Shown one piece after another: positions 26,348 through 35,073 of a stretch of DNA of 38,112 nucleotides. Within the stretch, counting starts at the first letter, position 1; each line of letters starts with the position of its first letter. The notes under the pieces were generated by a model. The model was not told where the DNA came from, searched no databases, and was given only the letters and a program-made list of their open reading frames with translations. A program made the translations under genes and the position numbers. The stretch spans positions 1-38,112 of the forward strand of contig VBCK01000165.1 in the NCBI GenBank assembly GCA_005882215.1, read 5' to 3'. This DNA is from Betaproteobacteria bacterium (GTDB lineage: Bacteria > Pseudomonadota > Gammaproteobacteria > Burkholderiales > Burkholderiaceae_F).

Positions 26348-27112
26348 TCAGGCCTGGCGCGCCGGCGTGCGTTTGAACTCCTCGAGCAGCCAGTTGCGCA
26401 ACTCGATCGCAAATTCGAACCAGCGCATCCACGAGCTCAGCACATCGCCCGGTATATCGTCCTCGATCTCGATCAGCGGCAGTTTCAACAGGTCTGCGGG
26501 CGACTGCAGCCGCCCGCCGTACCGGTTCAGCAGCTCGGCGCTCAGTGCCGGGGTGACGTCCTCCACCAGCAGCGCGACCGCGCCGGGCGGCGCATCCTGC
26601 GGCGGGCACCGCCGCAGCGCGATGTCGATGCCCTCGGCCTCCAGGTCGACGCGCCTGCCCTGCGCGTCGATCCGGATCTCGACGCCGGGGTGGGCGCGCT
26701 GGAAGGCCGCCAGCCGCGGCACCAGCCACAGCGACGCGAACGACGGATAGGTGGTGACCACCACACGCGGCGATGCGGTCTGGCCCCGGATGTCGTCGAC
26801 CGTCCGGTCCACCACGCTCAGGGCCTGCCGGGTGCTGCGTGCGAGCCGCTCTCCGGCAGGGGTCAGCAGCAGTTCGCGGGTCTTACGAACGAACAGGCGG
26901 TACCCGAGATCGGTTTCAAGGGCCGCCACCTGCCGGCTGACGGCCGACTGGGTCAGGTGCAACTCGGCGGCCGCGTGGGTGAAGGACAGGTGGCGTGCCG
27001 CCGACTCGAAGCCGCGCAATGCGGCCAGTCCGATCGGACGCTTGCGCGCCGGCCGGCGCGATCCGGCCGGTGCGCCCGCGTCTTTACCCGATGCTGTCGC
27101 GGCGCGCGCCAT
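26348..27112 (-). CDS. LysR-type regulator lacking part of its effector domain
   Basis: 254 residues from ATG 27112. The winged-helix N-terminus is complete: LAALRGFESAARHLSFTHAA, then HLTQSAVSRQVAALE, LFVRKTRELLLTPAGE. The first half of the periplasmic-binding-like effector domain follows, up to PLIEIEDD and SSWMRWFE (about residue 233). GcvA-like regulators then have roughly 70 more residues before a final FxxWLxxE helix. Here that final helix (FAIELRNWLLEEFK) follows WFE at once, so an internal stretch of about 200 bases seems to have been lost near 26413, in frame. The DNA-binding half could still work, but effector response is doubtful. A small membrane peptide gene lies 40 bases upstream in the same direction. 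Confidence 0.85.
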   Translation of the reverse strand: MARAATASGKDAGAPAGSRRPARKRPIGLAALRGFESAARHLSFTHAAAELHLTQSAVSRQVAALETDLGYRLFVRKTRELLLTPAGERLARSTRQALSVVDRTVDDIRGQTASPRVVVTTYPSFASLWLVPRLAAFQRAHPGVEIRIDAQGRRVDLEAEGIDIALRRCPPQDAPPGAVALLVEDVTPALSAELLNRYGGRLQSPADLLKLPLIEIEDDIPGDVLSSWMRWFEFAIELRNWLLEEFKRTPARQA

Positions 27113-27152
27113 GGATGCGGATTGTGCATGGATAAGTCCCGTGTGGGAATCC

Positions 27153-27266
27153 CTACCCGATCGCAACCAGCGCCAGCGAGCCCGCCATCAGCAGCGATAC
27201 GGGCGCGAACAGCGCGGCCACGAACAGCAGGTCGTCGAGAGAGTGGAAAGTGCGCAGCGTGTTCAT
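27153..27266 (-). CDS. Small membrane peptide (37 residues)
   Basis: ATG 27266 is preceded by ACGGAGG with five T bases as spacer, one of the best ribosome-binding sites in the window. The frame encodes MNTLRTFHSLDDLLF, then a hydrophobic helix of about 20 residues (roughly 13-36, VAALFAPVSLLMAGSLALVA) and stops at 27153. It looks like a single-span membrane peptide with a short polar N-terminus. I do not recognise the family. It lies 40 bases before the LysR start, in the same direction, so the two are probably one transcript. Confidence 0.55.
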   Translation of the reverse strand: MNTLRTFHSLDDLLFVAALFAPVSLLMAGSLALVAIG

Positions 27267-27342
27267 AAAAACCTCCGTTTAGAAGCAGCGACGCCAGATT
27301 GCGCGCGGCGGAGGCTCGCGACAAGCGAAATGATCGAATCGC

Positions 27343-27365
27343 ATGCATGCACTTCACGCATGCAT
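27343..27365. repeat. Inverted repeat upstream of the small peptide/LysR genes, possible LysR box
   Basis: ATGCATGC and GCATGCAT, perfect eight-base arms, flank a seven-base spacer. The central part has the T-N11-A form of a LysR-type binding site with T at 27348 and A at 27360, symmetric about the dyad centre. It lies about 77 bases upstream of the small peptide start. The rest of the gap 27267-27508 shows nothing I can name. Confidence 0.5.
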
Positions 27366-27508
27366 AACTCTCTCGGTCAGGCGCCAGGCCGGGATTGCAG
27401 CGCCCAGGTCGCGCTCCGGGTCTCGTTCGGCCCCGATCGAGCGCAGCATGCGAGCGCGCCGTCGCTCGTGGGCGGGTCGATGGCCGGGTTCTGAAGCTGC
27501 GCGGCGCG

Positions 27509-28642
27509 TCAGCCGACTGCGGTGCGCTTTTTCTTTTCCGGATCGTCGAACGGCAGCGTGTGCGAGATCGCCAAGGCCCTGAGCTTCTTGCCGCGGACCT
27601 CGAGCTTCGCGCCGTGCACGGCCGCTGCCGTGTCCAGCCGCGCGATCGCCATCGACTTCTTCGTCAGCGGCGAAACCATTGCGCAGGTCACCACGCCGAC
27701 TTTCTTGCCGTCCGCAAGGATCTCGTCGCCCGCGTCAGCGGCGGTCGTGCCTTCGATCAGAATGCCGAAGATCCGGAAGCGCTCCTTGCCCTTGAGACGG
27801 TAATGCGGCTCGGCGCCGCGGAAATCCGTCTTGCCGGGGCTCACCGTGAAATCGAGCCCCAGTTCCCACAGCGAGTCGCCCGGGGGGTCCCTGTCGAAGG
27901 GGTGCATCTGCGACATGTCGTAGGGAAAGAACAGCAGATAGCTTTCGACCCGCAGCCAGTCGAGCGTCGTGAAGCAGGTCGGCACGATGCCCAGCGGCTT
28001 GCCCTCGGACAGGATCGTGTCCCAGATCAGGCCTGCGTCCTCGCCCTTGCAGAAGATCTCGTAGCCGCGCTCGCCGCTGTAGCCCGTGCGCGAGATCGTG
28101 ACCGGCCGTCCGAACAGGGTCGCCGGCATGTGATGGAAGTACTTCAGGTCGCGGATCCCCGGAACGTGCCGGGCCAGGAAGTCCACCGCGACCGGACCTT
28201 GCAGCGACAGATCGTGCAGGTCGTCATCGACGATCAGCGCGGCGTTGCGGCCGACCACCAGGTTCGTCAGCGTCTCGTGTCCGGCGCCGCTGCCGTGGAC
28301 GAACATCCAGGCGTTCGGTCCCATCCGGAACAGCACGCAGTCCTCGATGAAATGGCCGCTCTCGTTCAGCATGCACCCGTAGGCCGACTTTCCCGGGTAG
28401 ATCCTGCTGACGTCGCGGGTCGTCGCGTAATTGAGTACGGCCGAGGAATGCGGCCCCACCACGTACATCTTCTTCAGTCCCGACACGTCCATCAGGCCGG
28501 CTCTGGTGCGGATCGCGACGTGGTCCTGGTTGATGTCGTGCGAGTAGGTCCACGCCGTGCCCATTCCGTTCCAGTCCTCCAGCTTGGAGCCGAGAGCACG
28601 GTGGCGGTCCGCCAGGGCCGAATAGCGCCAGGTCAAGGGCAT
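27509..28642 (-). CDS. GcvT-family THF-dependent aminomethyl/methyl transferase
   Basis: 377 residues of the GcvT/DmdA superfamily. Landmarks are AIRTRAGLMDVSGLKKM (43-59), GCMLNESGHFIEDCVLF (89-105) with the acidic pair Glu100-Asp101 where GcvT has Asp-Asp, and SRTGYSGERGYEIF (184-197). The C-terminal barrel has VVTCAMVSPLTKKSMAIARL. GcvT takes the aminomethyl group from lipoyl-H protein, but no gcvH or gcvP is nearby, and the length (about 370) and setting resemble THF-dependent demethylases such as DmdA. It follows an APC permease and metF in the same direction. The likely role is demethylation of an imported methylated compound to give methyl- or methylene-THF (inference). GAGGAG seven bases upstream fixes the start. 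Confidence 0.85.
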   Translation of the reverse strand: MPLTWRYSALADRHRALGSKLEDWNGMGTAWTYSHDINQDHVAIRTRAGLMDVSGLKKMYVVGPHSSAVLNYATTRDVSRIYPGKSAYGCMLNESGHFIEDCVLFRMGPNAWMFVHGSGAGHETLTNLVVGRNAALIVDDDLHDLSLQGPVAVDFLARHVPGIRDLKYFHHMPATLFGRPVTISRTGYSGERGYEIFCKGEDAGLIWDTILSEGKPLGIVPTCFTTLDWLRVESYLLFFPYDMSQMHPFDRDPPGDSLWELGLDFTVSPGKTDFRGAEPHYRLKGKERFRIFGILIEGTTAADAGDEILADGKKVGVVTCAMVSPLTKKSMAIARLDTAAAVHGAKLEVRGKKLRALAISHTLPFDDPEKKKRTAVG

Positions 28643-28693
28643 GACGATTCTCCTCAGGGTTTTGCGCGCGCCGGCGGGTCTGGTTCGGTGGAA

Positions 28694-30388
28694 TCAATAG
28701 ACCGCCAGCCGGTGGGTGACGTAGACGACCACGGTGCCCGCCGCCAGCGCGGCGTAAGGCAGCCATCCGGCCCGACGCTTCAGACGCGTGCCGTCGCTCA
28801 ACTCCAGCTCCTCCAGCATGGAGTCCGGAAACCGGCCCCTGTCCTGCAGATAGTGGCGATAGCAGAAAATCGGAACGATCAGCGTGGCGAACAGCAGGCC
28901 GGTCCTGAGCGTGCCCTCGCCGTACACGTCGGCGCCCATGCCCACGAAGGCCAGGTTCACGAACGACAGCGCCGTGCCGGCGGCGATGATCGCGGTCGGA
29001 GCCCTCCACGGGCGCTCCTGGTCGGGCCGATCCATCCGGTGGATCCAGCCGGCATTCAGGTTCAGGAAGTTGAAGATCAGGTAGCCGATATTCGAGGCGC
29101 CGAGCACGAACACGTAGTCCGACATCAGCAGCAGCAGCAGGTTGAACCCCAGGTTGGTCAGCATCGCGTTGCTCGGGGCGCCGTGCTCGTTGACCTTGGA
29201 CAGGTAGCGCGGCAGCCAGCCGTCCAGAGAAGCCTGATACAGCGTGCGCGATGTGCCGGCCAGCGACGTCATGATCGACAGCACGATTGCCAGGATCATC
29301 ATCACGACCACCACGGCGCCTCCGATCCGCCCGCCGTGAACCATCTTGGCCATCACCGCGGCGACCCCGGCGCCGCTGTAGATGTCCGGCGCCAGCATGC
29401 CGCTGTACACGGCCGGCGTCACGACCTGCCCGGCCGCATCCAGTTCGGCCGGCTTCACGAGTTCACCCAGCCCGAGGTAGCCCTGGAACGCGAACGGCAC
29501 CAGCGTGTAGGCGGCGATGCACAGCAATCCGGAATAGAAGATCGCCTTGAACGTATCGGACTTCGGATTCTTGAACTCGCCCGTGTAGCACACCGCGGTC
29601 TCGAAACCGTAGGTCGACCAGGCCGCCAGGAACATGCCGCCGGCGATCACGGTCCAGCCGGCCATGTTCCAGGCGCCCTCGATCACATCGCCGTGCGCAT
29701 CGTGCGCGATCGGTACCACCGGCAGGAAATTGGCCTTGACGACGTCGCCCGTGACAAGCGGCAGAACACCGATCAGCAGCAGCGGGATCATGGCCGAGAC
29801 GCCGATGATCTTGGTCGTGTTCGCGGAGCGCAGGATGCCGCCGTCCTGGATCAGCTTGACCGCGATCAGAATGACGGCGCCCAGGATGAAGGTCGCGTTG
29901 ATCCGGATCGTCAGGCCGCTCTTGACGGCGCCCAGATCGAACAGCGTGATCTGCCAGGTATTGATCAACGAATCGGGGGCAAACAGCCCGGTCAATATAT
30001 AGCCCGCCGCCAGGCCGGAACCGATCGCCAGGACCGGAGACCAGGCGAAGCAATTGCACCAGACCGACAGCGGGGCGACGATCTTGCTGTATCGGACCCA
30101 GGCGATCGCCCCATACACGGAAGTGCCGCCCGACTTGTGCGGGAACAGCCCCGCGATCTCGGCATACGTGAACGACTGGATGAAACCCATCGCGATCGAC
30201 GCTGCGAAGACGATCCAGGTCGGCTTGCCGACCGTGGCGGCTACGGCGCCGATCGAGAACAGGACCAGGGGCGGCACACCGCTTGCCACCCAGAATGCGC
30301 CGGTCCAGTCGATGCCGCGCGTCAAGCCGGTCGACGTGGGCTCGGCCACCGGCGCGGAGGCTGGCGCATTCGTGTCGGCACTGCTCAA
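28694..30388 (-). CDS. APC-superfamily amino acid/amine permease
   Basis: 564 residues with about 12 hydrophobic segments, the usual APC layout and length. The first helix carries GAFWVASGVPPLVLFSIGA with the unwound Gly-rich substrate motif, and AAWSTYGFETAVCYTGEFKNP is the conserved sixth-helix region. The start is TTG 30388, fixed by AGGAGG seven bases upstream. It sits 51 bases before the GcvT-family gene and 98 bases after metF, so it most likely imports the substrate of the GcvT-family enzyme (inference). The 98-base gap holds a small dyad, GTGGT-T-ACCAC (30452-30462). Confidence 0.87.
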   Translation of the reverse strand: MSSADTNAPASAPVAEPTSTGLTRGIDWTGAFWVASGVPPLVLFSIGAVAATVGKPTWIVFAASIAMGFIQSFTYAEIAGLFPHKSGGTSVYGAIAWVRYSKIVAPLSVWCNCFAWSPVLAIGSGLAAGYILTGLFAPDSLINTWQITLFDLGAVKSGLTIRINATFILGAVILIAVKLIQDGGILRSANTTKIIGVSAMIPLLLIGVLPLVTGDVVKANFLPVVPIAHDAHGDVIEGAWNMAGWTVIAGGMFLAAWSTYGFETAVCYTGEFKNPKSDTFKAIFYSGLLCIAAYTLVPFAFQGYLGLGELVKPAELDAAGQVVTPAVYSGMLAPDIYSGAGVAAVMAKMVHGGRIGGAVVVVMMILAIVLSIMTSLAGTSRTLYQASLDGWLPRYLSKVNEHGAPSNAMLTNLGFNLLLLLMSDYVFVLGASNIGYLIFNFLNLNAGWIHRMDRPDQERPWRAPTAIIAAGTALSFVNLAFVGMGADVYGEGTLRTGLLFATLIVPIFCYRHYLQDRGRFPDSMLEELELSDGTRLKRRAGWLPYAALAAGTVVVYVTHRLAVY

Positions 30389-30486
30389 CGGGTTGCCTCC
30401 TGTCGGATCGGGGATTATCGAGACGGGCTCGACGCCGGAACATGCTCAAGAGTGGTTACCACCAAAGTATTATCTGCGAGGCAGTC

Positions 30487-31338
30487 TCAGGCGGCGGGCG
30501 GAAGACCGAGGCGCGACCAGATCGCCAGCGTCGGCTCGGCCAGGTTCATCGTGTAGAAGTGCAGGCCCGGCGCACCTTCGGCCAGCAGGCGCTCGCACAG
30601 CGACGCCACCACGTCCAGGCCGAAGGCCCGGATCGATTCGCGATCGTCGCCGAAACCTTCCAGGCGGCGCCGCATCCAGCGCGGAATCTCGGCACCGCAG
30701 GCGTCGGAGAAGCGCGCGAGCTGCAAAAAGTTCGTGATCGGCATCACGCCCGGCACGATCGGCTCGCGTATGCCGGCACGCCGCGCATCCTGCACGAAGC
30801 GCAGGTAGGCCTCGGGATTGAAGAAATACTGAGTAATCGCCGAATCGGCCCCGGCGCGCATCTTGAGCACGAAGTTGGTCAGATCCTCGGCCGCGGTACG
30901 GGACTGCGGATGCACTTCGGGATAGGCGGCCACTTCGATGTGGAACCAGCGGTCGGTTTCGGCGCGCACGAATGCGACCAGATCGCTCGCGTATCGGAAC
31001 CGCCTCGAGCCGGCCGCCATGCCGGACGGCAGATCACCGCGCAAAGCGACCAGCCGCCGGATGCCGGCCTGCTGGTAGGCGTGCAGCAGCTGGCGGATTG
31101 ATTGCTCGTTGCTGCCGATGCAGGAGATGTGGGGCGCGACGGGCAACCCGGAGGCGTGCATCTCGAGCACCGTATTGACGGTTCCCTCGCGCGTGGAGCC
31201 GCCGGCGCCGTACGTGACGGAGAAAAAGTGCGGCCGGACCTGCGCCAGCCGAGCCCAGGCAGCGCGCAGTTTCCCGGCCGCCTCGTCCGACTTGGGCGGG
31301 AAGAACTCGAAACTGAAGGTGCATTGGACCGTGCTCAT
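30487..31338 (-). CDS. metF: 5,10-methylenetetrahydrofolate reductase MetF
   Basis: 283 residues, typical for the bacterial FAD enzyme. It begins TFSFEFFPPKSDEA, with the catalytic Glu of FEFFPP, and has FFSVTYGAGGSTREGT, LRGDLPSG, and IEVAAYPEVHPQS (FAD and folate contacts). KMRAGADSAITQYFFNPEAY completes the barrel. It reduces 5,10-methylene-THF to 5-methyl-THF for methionine synthesis; the reverse oxidation is used when 5-methyl-THF comes from demethylation. It lies 22 bases after the holin-like gene and is the third gene of the ahcY transcript. Confidence 0.95.
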   Translation of the reverse strand: MSTVQCTFSFEFFPPKSDEAAGKLRAAWARLAQVRPHFFSVTYGAGGSTREGTVNTVLEMHASGLPVAPHISCIGSNEQSIRQLLHAYQQAGIRRLVALRGDLPSGMAAGSRRFRYASDLVAFVRAETDRWFHIEVAAYPEVHPQSRTAAEDLTNFVLKMRAGADSAITQYFFNPEAYLRFVQDARRAGIREPIVPGVMPITNFLQLARFSDACGAEIPRWMRRRLEGFGDDRESIRAFGLDVVASLCERLLAEGAPGLHFYTMNLAEPTLAIWSRLGLPPAA

Positions 31339-31360
31339 CGCAAGCGAGGTGGTCGCAAGC

Positions 31361-31717
31361 TCAGCCGGCAGGTCCCTGCTGGCGCCGCACCAGCAGCCAC
31401 AGCAGCGCGGTCAGCACGGAGTAGACCAGGGCCCCGAGCACGCCGCTCCAGAAGCCGCGAACCTCGAAACCGCTGATCAGCCCCGACACGGCCCAGAACA
31501 GCAGACCGTTGATCACCAACAGGAACAGGCCCAGCGTCAGGATCGTCACCGGCAGCGTCAGCAGCACCAGGATCGGTTTGACGACCGCGTTGGCCAGGCC
31601 CAGCAGCACGGCCGCAACCAGTGCGGCGACCGGGTCGCTCACGGAAACGCCCGGCACCACGTGCGCAACGATCAGCAACGCGATCGCGTTCAGAACCCAA
31701 TGCAGCAGCAGCCACAT
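31361..31717 (-). CDS. Four-helix membrane protein, phage-holin-family/DUF360-like
   Basis: 118 residues with four hydrophobic segments (about 5-22, 28-47, 53-75 and 88-110). The motifs VVPGVSVSDPVAALVAAVLLGLANAVVKPIL and LPVTILTLGLFLLVINGLLFW match PF04020, the group named mycobacterial 4TMS phage holin family. There is no phage here; in Burkholderiales this gene sits as a rule between ahcY and metF and its job is unknown. It starts 19 bases after the ahcY stop. An in-frame extension to 31804 would overlap ahcY and is not used. Confidence 0.88.
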   Translation of the reverse strand: MWLLLHWVLNAIALLIVAHVVPGVSVSDPVAALVAAVLLGLANAVVKPILVLLTLPVTILTLGLFLLVINGLLFWAVSGLISGFEVRGFWSGVLGALVYSVLTALLWLLVRRQQGPAG

Positions 31718-31736
31718 GGCCGGCGAGCGTCCGGGA

Positions 31737-33176
<1,440 letters not shown>

Positions 33177-33209
33177 CTCGCGCCCTCCTTTCGTGCAAGG
33201 GTTCGCGAG
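33177..33209 (-). promoter_or_regulatory. Alternative hairpin masking the ahcY ribosome-binding site
   Basis: On the minus strand CTCGCG (33204-33209) is complementary to CGCGAG (33177-33182), just before the start codon, and CCC beside it can pair with GGG of AAGGAGGG. This hairpin would hide the Shine-Dalgarno. Its 5' arm shares 33207-33209 with the CGCTC strand of the SAH aptamer, so the two folds exclude each other, as expected of a translational on-switch. Confidence 0.65.
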
Positions 33210-33322
33210 CGCCGTTGCAATGGACCGGGCCGCCGATCGGAAGCTGGCTGGGCCCGGCGCCTCGAGCCTGGCGGCCGTCGGTCAGGAAGACCCACGGGCC
33301 GTCGCAACGCTCCTCGAGGCTC
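33205..33322 (-). promoter_or_regulatory. SAH riboswitch in the ahcY leader
   Basis: Reading the minus strand, CCTCGAG (33313-33319) pairs with CTCGAGG (33260-33266) as helix P1, with GCCAGG directly 5' of the second arm. GAGCG and the following GTTGC (33304-33312) pair with GCAAC and CGCTC (33207-33218), giving the second long-range helix, and GACGG follows the first strand. These are the conserved elements of the SAH riboswitch (Rfam RF01057), known upstream of ahcY in Betaproteobacteria, where SAH binding raises expression. Exact end points are approximate. Confidence 0.9.
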
Positions 33323-33329
33323 AATTGCG

Positions 33330-33356
33330 ATTATACCGGCGCCGGGGTCAGGTCAA
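33330..33356 (-). promoter_or_regulatory. Sigma-70 promoter of ahcY
   Basis: A perfect TATAAT (33330-33335) follows TTGACC (33351-33356) with a 15-base spacer; shifting the -35 by one base gives 16. Transcription would start near 33323, immediately before the P1 helix of the riboswitch, which supports both calls. Confidence 0.75.
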
Positions 33357-33384
33357 AACAACGGATTCGAACCCGATCGGCCCG

Positions 33385-33834
33385 TTACTGCAGATCGTAG
33401 ATGAAATCGTAGGCCGAGCCCTTGGCGTCGCGCCAATGCAGTTTCATGCTGCCCTTGGCGCCGGCGTACTTGCCGCTACCCCCGGTCACCACGAACGTCG
33501 AGTCGCCGGTGTCGTAGAACGGACCCTCGACGGTGATCAGGCCCTGCTTCAGGATCAGGGTCCAGAAGCACTCCCAGCTCTTGCCGACCACGGTGCGCAC
33601 GCAGTAGCCCTGGTCGGTGCCGACCTGAACCTTGTTGGCGGCGTCGAACACCGGATTGGCGAACACCAGCAGGTCGCCGATGGCATCGCTCTTTCCGCTC
33701 AGATTGATCGTCTTCTCGTCGGTCGGATGCTCGACGACCGTCAGGCGCTGGCCGGCCTGCGCGGTTGCAGAAAGCAACAGCAGCACGGCTGCGGCAGCCG
33801 CCGCTGAGAGCGCACAAGGCTTCTTGGTTTTCAT
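33385..33834 (-). CDS. Secreted allene-oxide-cyclase barrel-like protein
   Basis: 149 residues with a cleavable signal (ALSAAAAAAVLLLLSATAQA). The mature part has GDLLVFANPVFDA, then GYCVRT, a later ITVEGPFYDTGDSTFVVTGGSGKYAGAKG and a closing YDFIYDL, which is the pattern of the allene oxide cyclase/dirigent eight-stranded barrel as found in bacterial secreted proteins. Two Cys residues (in GYCVRT and WECFW) could form a disulphide. The bacterial function is unknown. ATG 33834 overlaps the permease stop (ATGA), with GGAG eight bases upstream, so it is coupled to the transporter; a GTG nine bases upstream is less likely. Confidence 0.75.
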   Translation of the reverse strand: MKTKKPCALSAAAAAAVLLLLSATAQAGQRLTVVEHPTDEKTINLSGKSDAIGDLLVFANPVFDAANKVQVGTDQGYCVRTVVGKSWECFWTLILKQGLITVEGPFYDTGDSTFVVTGGSGKYAGAKGSMKLHWRDAKGSAYDFIYDLQ

Positions 33835-35066
33835 CGGACCCACTCCATGTTCAGAGACAGACTCGGTGCATCGCCGGCCGGCGCCTGGCCCCGGTCATAG
33901 GGCCGCGCGACGATCATGTACACAAGACCCAGGCCCAGCACGACGGCGGTCGTGAACATCACCGAATAGTTGCTCCACCAGGGGTCCTGGGGGCTGCGCG
34001 GCCATGCCATGTCGGTGATCGCCAGCACCTGCCAGGCGAGCGCGACGATGTTCACGGGCCAGCCGAGCGCGCCCAGCGAGAACGGGCCGGCCGGCTGCCA
34101 TCCGCGCAGGCGCGCCATCAGCGCGCCCAGCACGATCATCAGGAACGCCACGTAGATGCCGATCGCCGCGAAATTGATGATCGTGGCCACCGCGTTCGGC
34201 AGCCACAACCCGGACACCGCGATGGCGGCCGGAATCGCCCCGGAAAGCACCAACGAGAGGGTCGGCACGTGCGTGCGGGGCGACAGGCGCTTGAGCCATT
34301 CGCTGCCGGCGATCATGTCGTCGCGCGCATAGGCAAACACGACGCGGCTGGCCGCAGCCTGCAGGCTCAGGACGCACGAACCGAAGGACACCAGCACGAT
34401 CGCGATGACGGCGCGGAACCCCCACTCACCCATGGCCGCGCGCAAGGTCGTGGCCACCGGGTCCTTGTCGTCGCCCTTGAGCACGGCGCCGACGTCGGGC
34501 ACCGCCATCACCAGCGCCAGGCAGACCAGGATCGCCGCGAACCCGCCGACGTAGATCGTCATCCGCATCGCCTTGGGGATCGTACGGCTGGCATTGGGCG
34601 TCTCCTCGGCAACGTCGCCGCAGGCCTCGAAGCCGTAGTAGCAGAACATCGGGGCCAGCGCGGCCGCGAAGAACGCCGGCCAGTACGCGCCATCCGGCAC
34701 CACGCGCCGCGTGTCGAACACCCACAGAGCCCAGACGTAGACCCACCCGGCCATCCAGGCCCAGCGCTTGCCGACCAGGCGGCGCGCCCAGGGATACAAG
34801 CCGCCCGAGATCGGGAATTGCGACACGATCTCGCCGAACACCAGGCACACCAGCAGCTGGGCCAGGCCGATCAACACGTAGGACCACACGATCGGGGGCC
34901 CGCCGGTGGAAAAGGACATCGCGAACAGCGTGTAGACGCCGACCACCGGGGACAGGTAGGTGAACCCCAGCGAGAAGTTCTCCCAGATCGACATCGTGCG
35001 GTCGAAGTGGGAGGTGTAGCCGAGCGCCTTGAGCTGCCGGGCGTCCTCCTGCGCGGTTTCGCTCAC
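33831..35066 (-). CDS. APC-superfamily permease with an apparent internal deletion
   Basis: 411 residues; related permeases (GabP/amino-acid/choline type) have about 490-520. The start is normal: LGYTSHFDRTMSIWENFSLGFTYLSP and FGEIVSQFPISGGLYPWARRL, then WMAGWVYVWALWV (about 104-116). Relatives next have two or more helices and a loop, about 85 residues. Here the chain passes directly to FDTRRVVPDGAYWPAFFAAAL, which belongs before the conserved YYGFEACGDVAEET. Roughly 250 bases therefore look missing near 34718, in frame. With helices removed the topology of the remainder may be upset. It starts seven bases after the dehydrogenase stop and overlaps the downstream secreted-protein gene. Confidence 0.8.
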   Translation of the reverse strand: MSETAQEDARQLKALGYTSHFDRTMSIWENFSLGFTYLSPVVGVYTLFAMSFSTGGPPIVWSYVLIGLAQLLVCLVFGEIVSQFPISGGLYPWARRLVGKRWAWMAGWVYVWALWVFDTRRVVPDGAYWPAFFAAALAPMFCYYGFEACGDVAEETPNASRTIPKAMRMTIYVGGFAAILVCLALVMAVPDVGAVLKGDDKDPVATTLRAAMGEWGFRAVIAIVLVSFGSCVLSLQAAASRVVFAYARDDMIAGSEWLKRLSPRTHVPTLSLVLSGAIPAAIAVSGLWLPNAVATIINFAAIGIYVAFLMIVLGALMARLRGWQPAGPFSLGALGWPVNIVALAWQVLAITDMAWPRSPQDPWWSNYSVMFTTAVVLGLGLVYMIVARPYDRGQAPAGDAPSLSLNMEWVR

Positions 35067-35073
35067 GCGGCGC

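Noticed and set aside
30452-30462. Dyad GTGGT-T-ACCAC between metF and the APC permease gene as a terminator or operator
   Set aside because: The arms are only five bases and there is no T-run; a regulator site is possible but cannot be supported from one copy.
27395-30556. A 1053-codon open frame on the plus strand
   Set aside because: It lies opposite the GcvT-family and APC permease genes, which have clear motifs and ribosome-binding sites. Its sequence is low-complexity, rich in Arg, Gln, Asp and His, as expected of antisense frames in high-GC DNA.
31361-31717. Sign of a prophage because the gene is of the phage-holin family
   Set aside because: The gene is a regular member of the ahcY-metF block in Burkholderiales and no other phage gene is present.
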